The notes under the pieces: model-generated
Databases searched by the model: none
Told to the model about the DNA's origin: nothing
What the model saw: the letters and a program-made list of their open reading frames with translations, nothing else
Translations under genes and position numbers: made by a program
Origin: an uncultured bacterium
GTDB lineage: Bacteria; Bacillota; Clostridia; Oscillospirales; Acutalibacteraceae
DNA: 60,481 nt
Assembly: GCA_905215055.1 (NCBI GenBank)
Contig: CAJMOH010000013.1
Coordinates: forward strand, 1 to 60,481
Direction: 5' to 3'
In this document: positions 39,904-47,472 of the stretch, in pieces
How positions within the stretch are numbered: the first letter of the stretch is position 1
How the letters are laid out: every line of letters starts with the position of its first letter

Positions 39904-42377
39904 GCTGGTCTCAGGAACTGCGGACTTACATTCAGACCCAGCTGGAGCGGCGAAAGCCCTCCTTTGGCTCCCGGCTGGCGGAAATCGAGGAGACTCTGGC
40001 CCAGTGCGGGGAGGACGAGAGGCTGGTGCTTGCCTACTTTTACGCCACCATGCCCATTGTGGACGCGGGGGACTATCCCCCTGCCTATTTTCTGGAAACA
40101 GCCCGGCACGGGCTGAAGGTCCGCCGGGAGCATCCCTGGTGCGGGGCGCTGCCGGAGCAGATGTTTCTCCAGTCGGTGGCCTATCCCCGGATCAACACCG
40201 AGGAGTTGTCCTCCTGCCGGGGGCTGTTTTGGGAGAAGCTGGCGCCCCGGGTAAGGGGCCTGTCCTTGGAGGAGGCCATTGTGGAGGTAAACCGCTGGTG
40301 CGCGGAGGAGGCCACCTACCGCTCCACCGACGGGCGGACCTCCTCTCCCTTGGAGGTGTACCAGCGGGGCTACGGCCGCTGCGGGGAGGAGTCCACCCTT
40401 TTGGTGACGGCCCTGCGCAGCGTGGGCATTGCCGCCCGGCAGGTGTATGTCCCCTGGTGGTCCCACTGCGATGACAACCACGCCTGGGTAGAGGCCTTTG
40501 ACGGGCAGTCCTGGCGGTATTTGGGCGCCTGCGAGCCGGAGCCTGTGCTGGACCGGGGCTGGTTTACCCACGCCGCGGCCCGGGCGGTAATGGTCCACAC
40601 CCGGACCTTTGTCCAGGGCAGCCGGGAGGAAACGGCCTTTCTGTTCCCCTGCCTGGACCCTCTGGACTGGGATATTCAGGAGGGCGTGGCTGTGGAGAAC
40701 ATCACCGCCCGGTATGGCTCTGTAAAGCGGATAGATGTCAGTGTGGAGGACCAGGAGGGGAATCCTGTGTCTGGGGCTTGGGTGGCCTTTTCGGTGATGA
40801 ACATGGCTGCCCCCCAGGAGGTGGCCCGCCGCCGGACAGACGGAGAGGGAAGGGCTTCCCTCCGGTTGGGAAAGGGAACGGTGCTGCTCACCGCCTGGGT
40901 TCCCGGCAGGCCGGAAAGCTTGGCGGAGGAAATCGCGGCCCCGGAGGACGGAACGGCAAGGCTGGTGCTGGGCCGTACCTTGGCCGGCCAGGGGCAGGGA
41001 GATTTCCTGGCCCCGGCGGACGCCGGGCTGACGGTGCCTGCTCTCTCTCCCCGGCAGGAGGAGTGGCGCGAGAATACGCTGAGCCGTGCCGCCGCCCTGC
41101 GGGAGAGGAAGCGCCAGGCCCGTTCCCTGCCTGCTTCCCCCTCCGGCAAGGAGGGCCGGGTGTGGCGCGCCCTGACGGAGAAGGACCGGGACGGGACGCT
41201 TTCCCAGGAGTTGATGGAGGACGCTCTTTCCGCCTTCACCTGGGAGGCTGGCCTGCCCGCTCAGGCGTTCCAGGAGGGCGTGCTTTTCCCCCGGATCGGC
41301 CTGGAGGTGCTGACGCCCTGGCGCCAGCTGCTGAAAGACCGTTTCTCTCCTGAAGAGGCGGAGGCCTTCCGCCGGACTCCCCAGAGACTGTGGGAGTGGG
41401 TGGAGACTGCCGCTCCCCTGGACGAAGGCTGTTACAGCGGCTTGTGGGGTACTCCGGCGGGGATGCTTCAGGTGGGCGCCGCCACGGAGCGGGGACAGAG
41501 GCTGCTTTTCTGCGCTGCCTGCCGTGCTCTGGGAATTCCCGCCAAGCTGGGGGACGGAGAGGCGCTGGTGTGGCAGGAGGACGGTTTCCGGCCCCTGGGG
41601 GGAGAGGCTCCCTCTGCCAGACTGTGCCTTTCCGCCCCGGAAAACCATCCCGGCCTGGAGGGGCAGAGCTACACCCTGGCCCGGCGAGGGGGAGAGGGCT
41701 GGCAGCCGGTATCCGCCGGGGATGTGCCGGAGAGGGGAGCCAGGAAGCTGCCTCTTCTCCCGGGAGAGTACCGGCTGTGGACGGCTAACCGTATGCCCGG
41801 CGGCAGCCTGCTCTGCCAGTGGGAGACCTTCCGGCTGGAAGAGAAATCTGTAAAGGAAATTGCCTTGTCGTTCCGGGAGGGGAACCTTCAGGACATGCTG
41901 GAATGCTGCCCGCTGCCCCCCTTTTTCCTGAAGGACGAAGAGGGGAAAGCGTGGTCCAGCCAGGAGCTGCTGGCCCAGGCCCCTTTGACGGTGCTGTGCT
42001 TTTTGAAGGTCAACCGGGAGCCGACAGAGCATCTTCTCAACGAGCTGCGGGAGGCTGCCGCGGCCCTGGAAAAAACAGGAGTTCCCCTGTGCCTGGCGCT
42101 GCCGGAGCTGGCTCAGCGGGACGATCCGACCTTGGAAAAGGCCCTTCGCTGCCTGCCTTGGGCCGTCCTGTATCAGTGTGATTTTTCCACGGCAATTCCC
42201 ACCCTGGCCCGCCGGCTGTATCTGGACCCGGACCAGCTGCCCTTGGCGGTGCTGGCAAACCGGCAAGGAGAAGGCCTTTACGGGTGCGGCGGCTACAACG
42301 TGGGTACCGCGGGGCTGCTTTTGCGGCTGATTGGCGGGCTGCAGGCCCTTGCCAGGCAGGAAAATCCTGTGGTATAA
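39900..42377 (+). CDS. Transglutaminase-like, Ig-like and thioredoxin-like fusion protein
   Basis: An 825-residue protein with no signal peptide or membrane span. Residues about 130-215 form a transglutaminase/protease core with Cys161 (YGRCGEES) and His194 (DDNHAWVEAF); the usual Asp is replaced by Glu212 in GACEPE. A beta-sandwich of the carboxypeptidase-regulatory type covers about 280-345 (DVSVEDQEGNPVSGAWVAF). A second, degenerate core-like region (LLFCAACRALGIPAKL) follows near 540-575. The last 120 residues look like a thioredoxin fold (PLTVLCFLKVN, LPLAVLANRQGEGLYGCGGYNVG) without CxxC. The start is GTG 39900, behind AAAGGAG and overlapping the cutC stop. The protein may process a glycopeptide or act as a peptidase; substrate unknown. 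Confidence 0.75.
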   Translation: MSWSQELRTYIQTQLERRKPSFGSRLAEIEETLAQCGEDERLVLAYFYATMPIVDAGDYPPAYFLETARHGLKVRREHPWCGALPEQMFLQSVAYPRINTEELSSCRGLFWEKLAPRVRGLSLEEAIVEVNRWCAEEATYRSTDGRTSSPLEVYQRGYGRCGEESTLLVTALRSVGIAARQVYVPWWSHCDDNHAWVEAFDGQSWRYLGACEPEPVLDRGWFTHAAARAVMVHTRTFVQGSREETAFLFPCLDPLDWDIQEGVAVENITARYGSVKRIDVSVEDQEGNPVSGAWVAFSVMNMAAPQEVARRRTDGEGRASLRLGKGTVLLTAWVPGRPESLAEEIAAPEDGTARLVLGRTLAGQGQGDFLAPADAGLTVPALSPRQEEWRENTLSRAAALRERKRQARSLPASPSGKEGRVWRALTEKDRDGTLSQELMEDALSAFTWEAGLPAQAFQEGVLFPRIGLEVLTPWRQLLKDRFSPEEAEAFRRTPQRLWEWVETAAPLDEGCYSGLWGTPAGMLQVGAATERGQRLLFCAACRALGIPAKLGDGEALVWQEDGFRPLGGEAPSARLCLSAPENHPGLEGQSYTLARRGGEGWQPVSAGDVPERGARKLPLLPGEYRLWTANRMPGGSLLCQWETFRLEEKSVKEIALSFREGNLQDMLECCPLPPFFLKDEEGKAWSSQELLAQAPLTVLCFLKVNREPTEHLLNELREAAAALEKTGVPLCLALPELAQRDDPTLEKALRCLPWAVLYQCDFSTAIPTLARRLYLDPDQLPLAVLANRQGEGLYGCGGYNVGTAGLLLRLIGGLQALARQENPVV

Positions 42378-42378
42378 T
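42349..42378 (+). promoter_or_regulatory. Promoter of the nitroreductase inside the preceding gene end
   Basis: TTGCCA (42349-42354), 18 bp, TATAAT (42373-42378), overlapping the last codons of the transglutaminase-like gene. Confidence 0.65.
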
Positions 42379-42414
42379 AAGGGGGATAAAAGTTCTGGAA
42401 AGGGGTTGTGTTCT

Positions 42415-42936
42415 ATGGAAAACGAGATGCTGAAGCTGCTGAAAACCCGCCGCAGCGTGCGGTCCTACAAGCCGGAGCAGATCAAGCCCGAGGAGCTGGA
42501 CGCTGTGCTGGAGGCCGGCACCTACGCCCCCACGGGCCAGGGCAAGCAGTCCCCGGTGATTGTGGCGGTGCGGGATCCCAAGTACCGCCAGGCCGTGATG
42601 GAGCTGAACAAGCAGGCCCGGGGCGGCTCTGGCGACCCCTACTACGGCGCGCCCACCATTGTGCTGGTGCTGGCGGACCCGGAGCGGGGTACCTGTGTGG
42701 AGGACGGCTCCTGCGTGCTTTGCACCATGATGGACGCGGCCCACGCCATTGGTCTTGGCTCCTGCTGGATTCACGGCGAGTATCAGATGTTCCAGCTGCC
42801 GGAGGGCAAGGCCCTGCTGAGAGAGTGGGGCCTGCCGGAAAACCTGCGGGGCGTGGGCTCTCTGGCCCTGGGCTATGCCCAGGGGCCTCTGCCCCAGCCC
42901 AAGGAGCGCAAGGCGGATTACATCCACAAGGTGTGA
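42415..42936 (+). CDS. Nitroreductase family flavoprotein
   Basis: A 173-residue FMN-dependent oxidoreductase. The first helix and loop KLLKTRRSVRSYKPEQIKPEELDAVLEAGTYAPTGQGKQSP is the family signature and binds FMN phosphate through the Arg/Ser residues. GLGSCWIHGEYQM is the second FMN-contact region. It is shorter than E. coli NfsB and has a DGSCVLCTMM segment. Such enzymes reduce nitro groups, quinones or flavin; the physiological substrate is unknown. The ATG at 42415 has AAAGGGG eight bases upstream and its own promoter and terminator, so it is monocistronic. Confidence 0.88.
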   Translation: MENEMLKLLKTRRSVRSYKPEQIKPEELDAVLEAGTYAPTGQGKQSPVIVAVRDPKYRQAVMELNKQARGGSGDPYYGAPTIVLVLADPERGTCVEDGSCVLCTMMDAAHAIGLGSCWIHGEYQMFQLPEGKALLREWGLPENLRGVGSLALGYAQGPLPQPKERKADYIHKV

Positions 42937-42956
42937 AGGCGCCCCGGAGCGGTTTC

Positions 42957-42991
42957 GAACGGTCTCTTTTTGGGACCGTTCTTTTTGTTTT
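42957..42991 (+). terminator. Terminator after the nitroreductase
   Basis: GAACGGTC (42957-42964) pairs with GACCGTTC (42974-42981), then TTTTTGTTTTT. Confidence 0.88.
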
Positions 42992-43012
42992 TCGCTGGGA
43001 GCAGGGTTTCCC

Positions 43013-43041
43013 TTGTAATTTGCCGGGGGGAACGGTATAAT
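43013..43041 (+). promoter_or_regulatory. Promoter of the solute-binding lipoprotein
   Basis: TTGTAA (43013-43018), 17 bp, TATAAT (43036-43041), 32 bp before the ATG. Confidence 0.75.
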
Positions 43042-43073
43042 AGGACCATTCCCAAGGAGAAAGAAGGCGGCAT

Positions 43074-44471
43074 ATGAATCGATGGAAAAGCGCCGCTGCC
43101 CTGGCGGGGGCGGCTTTGATACTGGCAGGCTCCCTGGCGGCCTGCGCTCCCCAGGAGGAGGCTTCCTCCCAGACAGGGGAAACCAGCAGCCAGCTGGCGC
43201 TGGAGAACGATGAGACCGCCACCTCGCTGGTGGTGGCGGAGCTGTTTGTCAGCCAGGAGCGCACCGCCGCCCTGGAGGAGATTGCTCAAAAGTACATGGC
43301 GGATTTTCCCCAGACCCAGATTGAGATCGTCACGGTGAACAGCGGGGAGGAGGCTCAGGCCCTGCTGGAGCGGGGCGAAGCGGACCTGGTGGAGATTACC
43401 CAGGCGGAGCAGCCTTCCTGTGTGGAGCAGGGGCTGCTTCTGGATTTGACCTCCTATCTGGACGTGTGGGAGGAGACCTCCAGCCTGACGGCCTCCGCCC
43501 AGCAGGTGGTGGCTTCTATGGGCCGGGAGCGGGCCTATCTGCTGCCTGCCTCTGTGAACCAGGATCTGGTGTATTACCGCAGCGACTGGTTTGAGGAGTA
43601 CAACGAGGGCCTGGAGGAAGGCATGGTCTACTGCCGTATTTGGGATGATTTCCCCGACGCCCAGGAAAAGCTGGCGGACAAGGGCGCCGCTGGGCTGGTG
43701 TTTGGGGGGCAGGAGCATTTGATCGACCTGTTCGATTCCATTTTGTGGAGCTCGGCCAACCTGGGCCGGATGAAGGACCCGGCGGCCTCTTACTTCTCCG
43801 CGGTGGAGGACCACGAGACTTTGTTCACCCTGGACCAGACCGCTGACGCGATGGAGCAGTTTACCACTCTTATCAAGAGCGTGGTCCCCCAGGAGGCTTT
43901 GGCCTGGACAGAGGATCAGGCTGTCGAGGCCTTTACCAGCGGCAAGGCCATTGCCCTGCTGGCGGGCCAGGACCGGATGGAGGAAATCGCCGGAGCTATG
44001 GAGGAGGGCACCTGGGACGTGGCCGCTTATCCCCGGGGGATCGCCGGGGTTGCCATCGCCAATTTGGAGTTTACCGGCTTTGGCCTGTCCGCCTCCTGCC
44101 AGAATCCGGGCAACGCCGCCCACTTTTTGACCTACCTTTCCAACGAGGACAACAACACCCATCTGGCCAAGGTCAGCGGAACAGTCCCCATTCACACCAC
44201 CGCCGCCGATATGGAGCCCTCCCTGGAGGAGACGGGCTTGGCGGTGAACCTGCTGATGGTCCGCCGGGCGGACTGGTATTACTACGCTCAGGAGCCAGTG
44301 ATGTACCAGGCCTATGAGGGCTGGCGGGACCTGGCCAACGATGCCCTGCGGGAGTTTCTCAGCGGGGAGAAGGACCAGCAGGAGCTGCTGGAGGAGTTTG
44401 ACAGCTATTGGTCCCAGGCCCTGGAGGAAGAGGGAGAGCTTTGGGCTGCCGGGGAGTCTCAGGAGGAATAA
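43074..44471 (+). CDS. Extracellular solute-binding protein (family 1), lipoprotein
   Basis: A 465-residue secreted lipoprotein. Residues 1-24 are a signal peptide ending LAGSLAAC, a good lipobox with lipidated Cys24. After a Ser/Glu-rich linker the mature part has the two-lobe pattern of family 1 solute-binding proteins for sugars: EIAQKYMADFPQTQIEIV, LPASVNQDLVYYRSDWFEEY, FTSGKAIALLAGQ and a closing helical region (EFDSYWSQALEEE). Unlike most, it has no ABC permease or ATPase gene beside it: it is transcribed alone between a promoter and a terminator. It may serve a permease elsewhere or act as a sensor. Ligand unknown. Confidence 0.86.
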   Translation: MNRWKSAAALAGAALILAGSLAACAPQEEASSQTGETSSQLALENDETATSLVVAELFVSQERTAALEEIAQKYMADFPQTQIEIVTVNSGEEAQALLERGEADLVEITQAEQPSCVEQGLLLDLTSYLDVWEETSSLTASAQQVVASMGRERAYLLPASVNQDLVYYRSDWFEEYNEGLEEGMVYCRIWDDFPDAQEKLADKGAAGLVFGGQEHLIDLFDSILWSSANLGRMKDPAASYFSAVEDHETLFTLDQTADAMEQFTTLIKSVVPQEALAWTEDQAVEAFTSGKAIALLAGQDRMEEIAGAMEEGTWDVAAYPRGIAGVAIANLEFTGFGLSASCQNPGNAAHFLTYLSNEDNNTHLAKVSGTVPIHTTAADMEPSLEETGLAVNLLMVRRADWYYYAQEPVMYQAYEGWRDLANDALREFLSGEKDQQELLEEFDSYWSQALEEEGELWAAGESQEE

Positions 44472-44476
44472 AACGG

Positions 44477-44505
44477 AAAGCCCTGGCCTGTCCGGGGCTT
44501 TTTTG
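44477..44505 (+). terminator. Terminator after the solute-binding protein
   Basis: AAGCCC (44478-44483) pairs with GGGCTT (44495-44500), then TTTT. Confidence 0.8.
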
Positions 44506-44537
44506 CTGGCGGAGACAGCCTCCGGGAAATTAAGGCC

Positions 44538-44566
44538 TTGTGAAACGGCGGGGAATTTGCTATAAT
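44538..44566 (+). promoter_or_regulatory. Promoter of thyX
   Basis: TTGTGA (44538-44543), 17 bp, TATAAT (44561-44566). Confidence 0.7.
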
Positions 44567-44607
44567 AATTTAGATTGCGAAATTTTATCACGGAAAGGGT
44601 GTTTGTG

Positions 44608-45366
44608 ATGCAGGTAAAGCTTTTGGCCTATACGCCAGAGCCGGAAAAAACAGTGGCCTGCGCCGCTAAGCTGTGCTATGCCGCCGCGGACATCGATACG
44701 GTGTACGAGGGCTTGACTGAGGAGAAAACCGCCTCCTTTTTGGAGATGCTCCAGTCCATCGGCCACGAAAGCCCCATCGAGCACGCCAGCTTTACCTTTG
44801 GCATCGAGGGGGTCTCCCGGTCGCTGCTGGCCCAGATCACCCGGCACCGGATTGCCTCCTTCAGTGTGCAGAGCCAGCGCTATGTGCGGGAGGACGGCTT
44901 TGAGTTTGTGTTGCCCCCAGAGATTGCCGGGATTCCCGAAGCCAAGGAAGAGTTTCTCCGGGCCATGGAGGAGGACGCCCAGCACTATCAGCGTCTGACC
45001 GAGCTGCTCAAGGAGCGCCACAAGCAGGAGCTGCTGGCTGCCGGGGAGACAGAAAAGGCCGCCAGCCGCAAGGCGGAGAAGCAGGCCATTGAGGACGCCC
45101 GGTTTGTGCTGCCCAACGCCTGCACCACCAAGATGATCTGCACCATGAACGCCCGCTCTCTTTTAAATTTCTTCTCCCACCGGTGCTGCAACCGCGCCCA
45201 GTGGGAGATTCGGGAGCTGGCCACTGAGATGCTCAAGGAGGTGCGCCAGGCAGCCCCCCACCTGTTTGGCCAGGCCGGCCCGCCCTGCCTGCGGGGAAAT
45301 TGTCCCGAGGGGAAGATGTCCTGCGGGAAAATGGCGGAGGTTCGGGAAAAATTCAAGGCGCTGTAA
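44608..45366 (+). CDS. thyX: Flavin-dependent thymidylate synthase ThyX
   Basis: A 252-residue FAD enzyme that methylates dUMP to dTMP using methylene-THF and NADPH, replacing ThyA. The ThyX motif RHRIASFSVQSQRY (RHRx7S type) is present near residue 79, with SPIEHASFTFGIEGVSRSLLAQ just before it and LNFFSHRCCNRAQWEIRELA later, where the Arg binds dUMP. The C-terminus has four Cys residues (PPCLRGNCPEGKMSCGKM), a common extension in Clostridia. The ATG at 44608 follows GGAAAGGGT. The next gene is thymidylate kinase, so dTMP synthesis and phosphorylation are side by side. Confidence 0.95.
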   Translation: MQVKLLAYTPEPEKTVACAAKLCYAAADIDTVYEGLTEEKTASFLEMLQSIGHESPIEHASFTFGIEGVSRSLLAQITRHRIASFSVQSQRYVREDGFEFVLPPEIAGIPEAKEEFLRAMEEDAQHYQRLTELLKERHKQELLAAGETEKAASRKAEKQAIEDARFVLPNACTTKMICTMNARSLLNFFSHRCCNRAQWEIRELATEMLKEVRQAAPHLFGQAGPPCLRGNCPEGKMSCGKMAEVREKFKAL

Positions 45367-45430
45367 GATTTCGCGGGGTTTGCGGCCCATACTAATAACC
45401 GCAGGGCCGCTGGGAAAGGGAGGAAAGGCC

Positions 45431-46099
45431 ATGAGCTTAGTTGTGTTGGAGGGATTGGACGGCAGCGGGAAGGGTACCCAGACCAAGCTGCTTGCCCAGG
45501 CCCTGGCGGAGCGCGGAACGCCCTTGCGCCAGGTCACGTTTCCCGATTACGAGTCTCCCTCCTCGGCGCTGGTGCGAATGTATTTGAACGGGGAGTTTGG
45601 CAGCGACCCGGAAAGCGTAAACGCCTATGCCGCCAGCGCCTTTTACGCGGTGGACCGGTACGCCAGCTTTCAGCGGGACTGGAAGGCCGGCTACCTGCGG
45701 GGGGACCTGATCCTCTGCGACCGGTACGCCACCTCCAACATGGTGTACCAGATGGGCAAGGTTCCCCGGGAGGAGTGGAACCAGTATCTTGCCTGGGTGG
45801 AGGATTTTGAGTATGAAAGGCTGGGCATTCCCCGGCCGGACCTGGTGCTCTACCTGGATATGCCCATCGAGGTGTCCCAACGGCTGTTGCTGACCCGCTA
45901 TCAGGGGGACAGCGGCAAAAAGGACATTCACGAAAGCCACCTCAGCTTTCTCCGCTCCTGCGGGGAGTGCGCCCGCTATGCCGGGCAGCGGCTGGGCTGG
46001 CAGGTGATCCCCTGTTCCAGCGGCGGGAGTCCTCTGCCGGTGGAGGAGATCCACCAGGCGGTGCTGAGGGCTGTGGAGCCTCTGCTGGCAAAGTCTTGA
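45431..46099 (+). CDS. tmk: Thymidylate kinase
   Basis: A 222-residue P-loop kinase that turns dTMP into dTDP. The P-loop is EGLDGSGKGTQ (7-17), the dTMP-binding motif LCDRYATSNMVYQ contains the DRY/DRW-type Arg, and PDLVLYLDMPIEVSQRLL precedes the lid (YQGDSGKKDIHE). Length and motif order resemble eukaryote-like or clostridial dTMP kinases rather than the E. coli form. ATG 45431 follows GGGAGGAAAGG. A hairpin without T-run, GCGGCCC/GGGCCGC, separates it from thyX, so the two are likely co-transcribed. Confidence 0.9.
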   Translation: MSLVVLEGLDGSGKGTQTKLLAQALAERGTPLRQVTFPDYESPSSALVRMYLNGEFGSDPESVNAYAASAFYAVDRYASFQRDWKAGYLRGDLILCDRYATSNMVYQMGKVPREEWNQYLAWVEDFEYERLGIPRPDLVLYLDMPIEVSQRLLLTRYQGDSGKKDIHESHLSFLRSCGECARYAGQRLGWQVIPCSSGGSPLPVEEIHQAVLRAVEPLLAKS

Positions 46100-46115
46100 G
46101 AGAGGAGAAAGCCCG

Positions 46116-46301
46116 ATGGAGGAACAGGAGAAAAAGCGTTCGGTGGTGCAAAAGACCGTGTGGAAGGGCGTCAGCTTTGGCAGCGTCCTGGCCATGGTCA
46201 TCAGCTATTGCAACTGGCACTCGGTGGGGTGGGCCATTGTTCACGGCCTGCTCAGCTGGGTGTATGTGATCTATTATGTGATACGGTACGGATTTTCATA
46301 A
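46116..46301 (+). CDS. 61-residue membrane protein of unknown function
   Basis: A short protein with a charged start (MEEQEKKRSVVQKTV) and one or two hydrophobic helices (about 20-57: GSVLAMVISYCNWHSVGWAIVHGLLSWVYVIYYVIRYG). The ATG follows GAGAGGAGAAAG; it begins 17 nt after tmk and ends 30 nt before the DJ-1 gene, so it belongs to that operon. Codon use and the clean ribosome binding site support a real gene. Trp- and Tyr-rich membrane segments suggest a surface-seeking membrane peptide. No family is recognised. Confidence 0.72.
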   Translation: MEEQEKKRSVVQKTVWKGVSFGSVLAMVISYCNWHSVGWAIVHGLLSWVYVIYYVIRYGFS

Positions 46302-46330
46302 GACTTTTTTCCGGGAAAGGATGGTTTGCG

Positions 46331-46879
46331 ATGGTCGTTGTGTTTTTGGCGGAAGGCTTTGAAGAGGTAGAGGCCCTGGCTCCTGTGGACATTATGCGCC
46401 GGGCGGGGCTGGAGGTAAAGCTTGCCGGCGTCACCGGCAGGGAGGTGACAGGCTCTCACGGGATCTGCGTGAAGGCGGACCTGGCCGCGGAGGACGTGGA
46501 TGTGTCCGCGCTGGAGGCGGTGGTGCTGCCCGGCGGGTTGCCCGGCACCCACAATCTGGAGGCCTCCCCTGCGGTGCAGGCCTGCGTTGACGGCTGTGTG
46601 GCGCAGGGCAAGCTGGTGTCTGCTATCTGCGCGGCGCCCTCCATCCTGGCCCACAAGGGGCTGCTGGCTGGAAGAAACGCCACAGCCTTTCCCAATTTTC
46701 AACAGGATTTGACAGAGGGCGGCGCCCTTCTCAGTGACAGCTATGTGGTGCGGGACGGCCAGTTCCTCACCGGACGGGGCATGGGCGTGGCCACGCAGTT
46801 TGGTCTGGCCCTGGTTGCCGCGCTGGTGTCAGAGGAGAAGGCCGCTGAGATCCGTTCCTCCATCCAGTGGGAGGGATAA
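46331..46879 (+). CDS. DJ-1/PfpI family protein
   Basis: A 182-residue protein of the DJ-1/ThiJ/PfpI superfamily, close to the YajL/DJ-1 branch. The nucleophile Cys100 lies in the elbow VSAICAAPSILA, and Glu14 in AEGFEEVEALAPVDIMRRAGL matches Glu18 of human DJ-1; VVLPGGLPGTHNL is also conserved. Proposed roles are oxidative-stress chaperone or deglycase/glyoxalase activity; the latter are debated. The ATG at 46331 follows GGGAAAGG. Its end overlaps the next gene by 13 nt. Confidence 0.9.
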   Translation: MVVVFLAEGFEEVEALAPVDIMRRAGLEVKLAGVTGREVTGSHGICVKADLAAEDVDVSALEAVVLPGGLPGTHNLEASPAVQACVDGCVAQGKLVSAICAAPSILAHKGLLAGRNATAFPNFQQDLTEGGALLSDSYVVRDGQFLTGRGMGVATQFGLALVAALVSEEKAAEIRSSIQWEG

Positions 46880-47472
46880 CCGGGGAAAAGGCCGCCCTGC
46901 GGAAAGAGCTTCTGGCCCGGCGGAACAGCCTGCCGGACCGGGAGGAAAAGAGCCGGGCCATCCGCCGGGCTGTTTTGGCTCTGGAGGCGTGGGCCGCGGC
47001 CGGCACCATATTGCTGTACCTGAGCGCCGGCAGCGAGCCGGATACCTGGGACCTGCTGGACCAGGCCTGGAAGCAGGGAAAAGCGGTCTGCGCGCCCCGG
47101 TGCCTGGACGGGCAGGGAAGGATGGCCTTTTACCGGATGCCTTCCCCAGAGGCGCTGGTTCCAGGCCGCTTTGGACTGTGGGAGCCGGATCCCGCCCGCT
47201 GCGCTCCAGTGGGGGAAATCTCCCGGGGACTGTGCCTGGTGCCGGGCATCGCTTTTGACAGGGCCGGCTACCGGCTGGGTTACGGCAAGGGATATTACGA
47301 CCGCTTCTTGGCGGCGCATCCGGTGGAGACTGTGGGGCTTTGCTTTGGAGAGCTGGTATTGCCCAGCCTGCCCAGAGAGCTTACAGACCGGCCGGTTGGC
47401 CGTCTGGTGACAGAAGCAGGGGAACAGGCGGCTTCTCAAGACCGCCGCCCCGGAAAGGAAGGTTGCGTATGA
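46867..47472 (+). CDS. 5-formyltetrahydrofolate cyclo-ligase
   Basis: A 201-residue enzyme that converts 5-formyl-THF to methenyl-THF using ATP. It begins KAALRKELLARRNSLPDREEKSRAI, the family start; the ATP and folate sites are in LVPGIAFDRAGYRLGYGKGYYDRFL, the hallmark. The start is set at GTG 46867, overlapping the DJ-1 gene by 13 nt; no good ribosome binding site is seen, so the exact start is uncertain and translation may rely on coupling. Its stop overlaps the mltG start (ATGA). The tail after about 182 (EAGEQAASQDRRPGKEGCV) is extra. Confidence 0.87.
   Translation: MGGITGEKAALRKELLARRNSLPDREEKSRAIRRAVLALEAWAAAGTILLYLSAGSEPDTWDLLDQAWKQGKAVCAPRCLDGQGRMAFYRMPSPEALVPGRFGLWEPDPARCAPVGEISRGLCLVPGIAFDRAGYRLGYGKGYYDRFLAAHPVETVGLCFGELVLPSLPRELTDRPVGRLVTEAGEQAASQDRRPGKEGCV

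Noticed and set aside
39900..42377. Link between the transglutaminase-like protein and the MoxR-DUF58-DUF4129 cluster
   Set aside because: The clusters are 13 kb apart, the protein has no secretion signal, and nothing in the sequence connects them.
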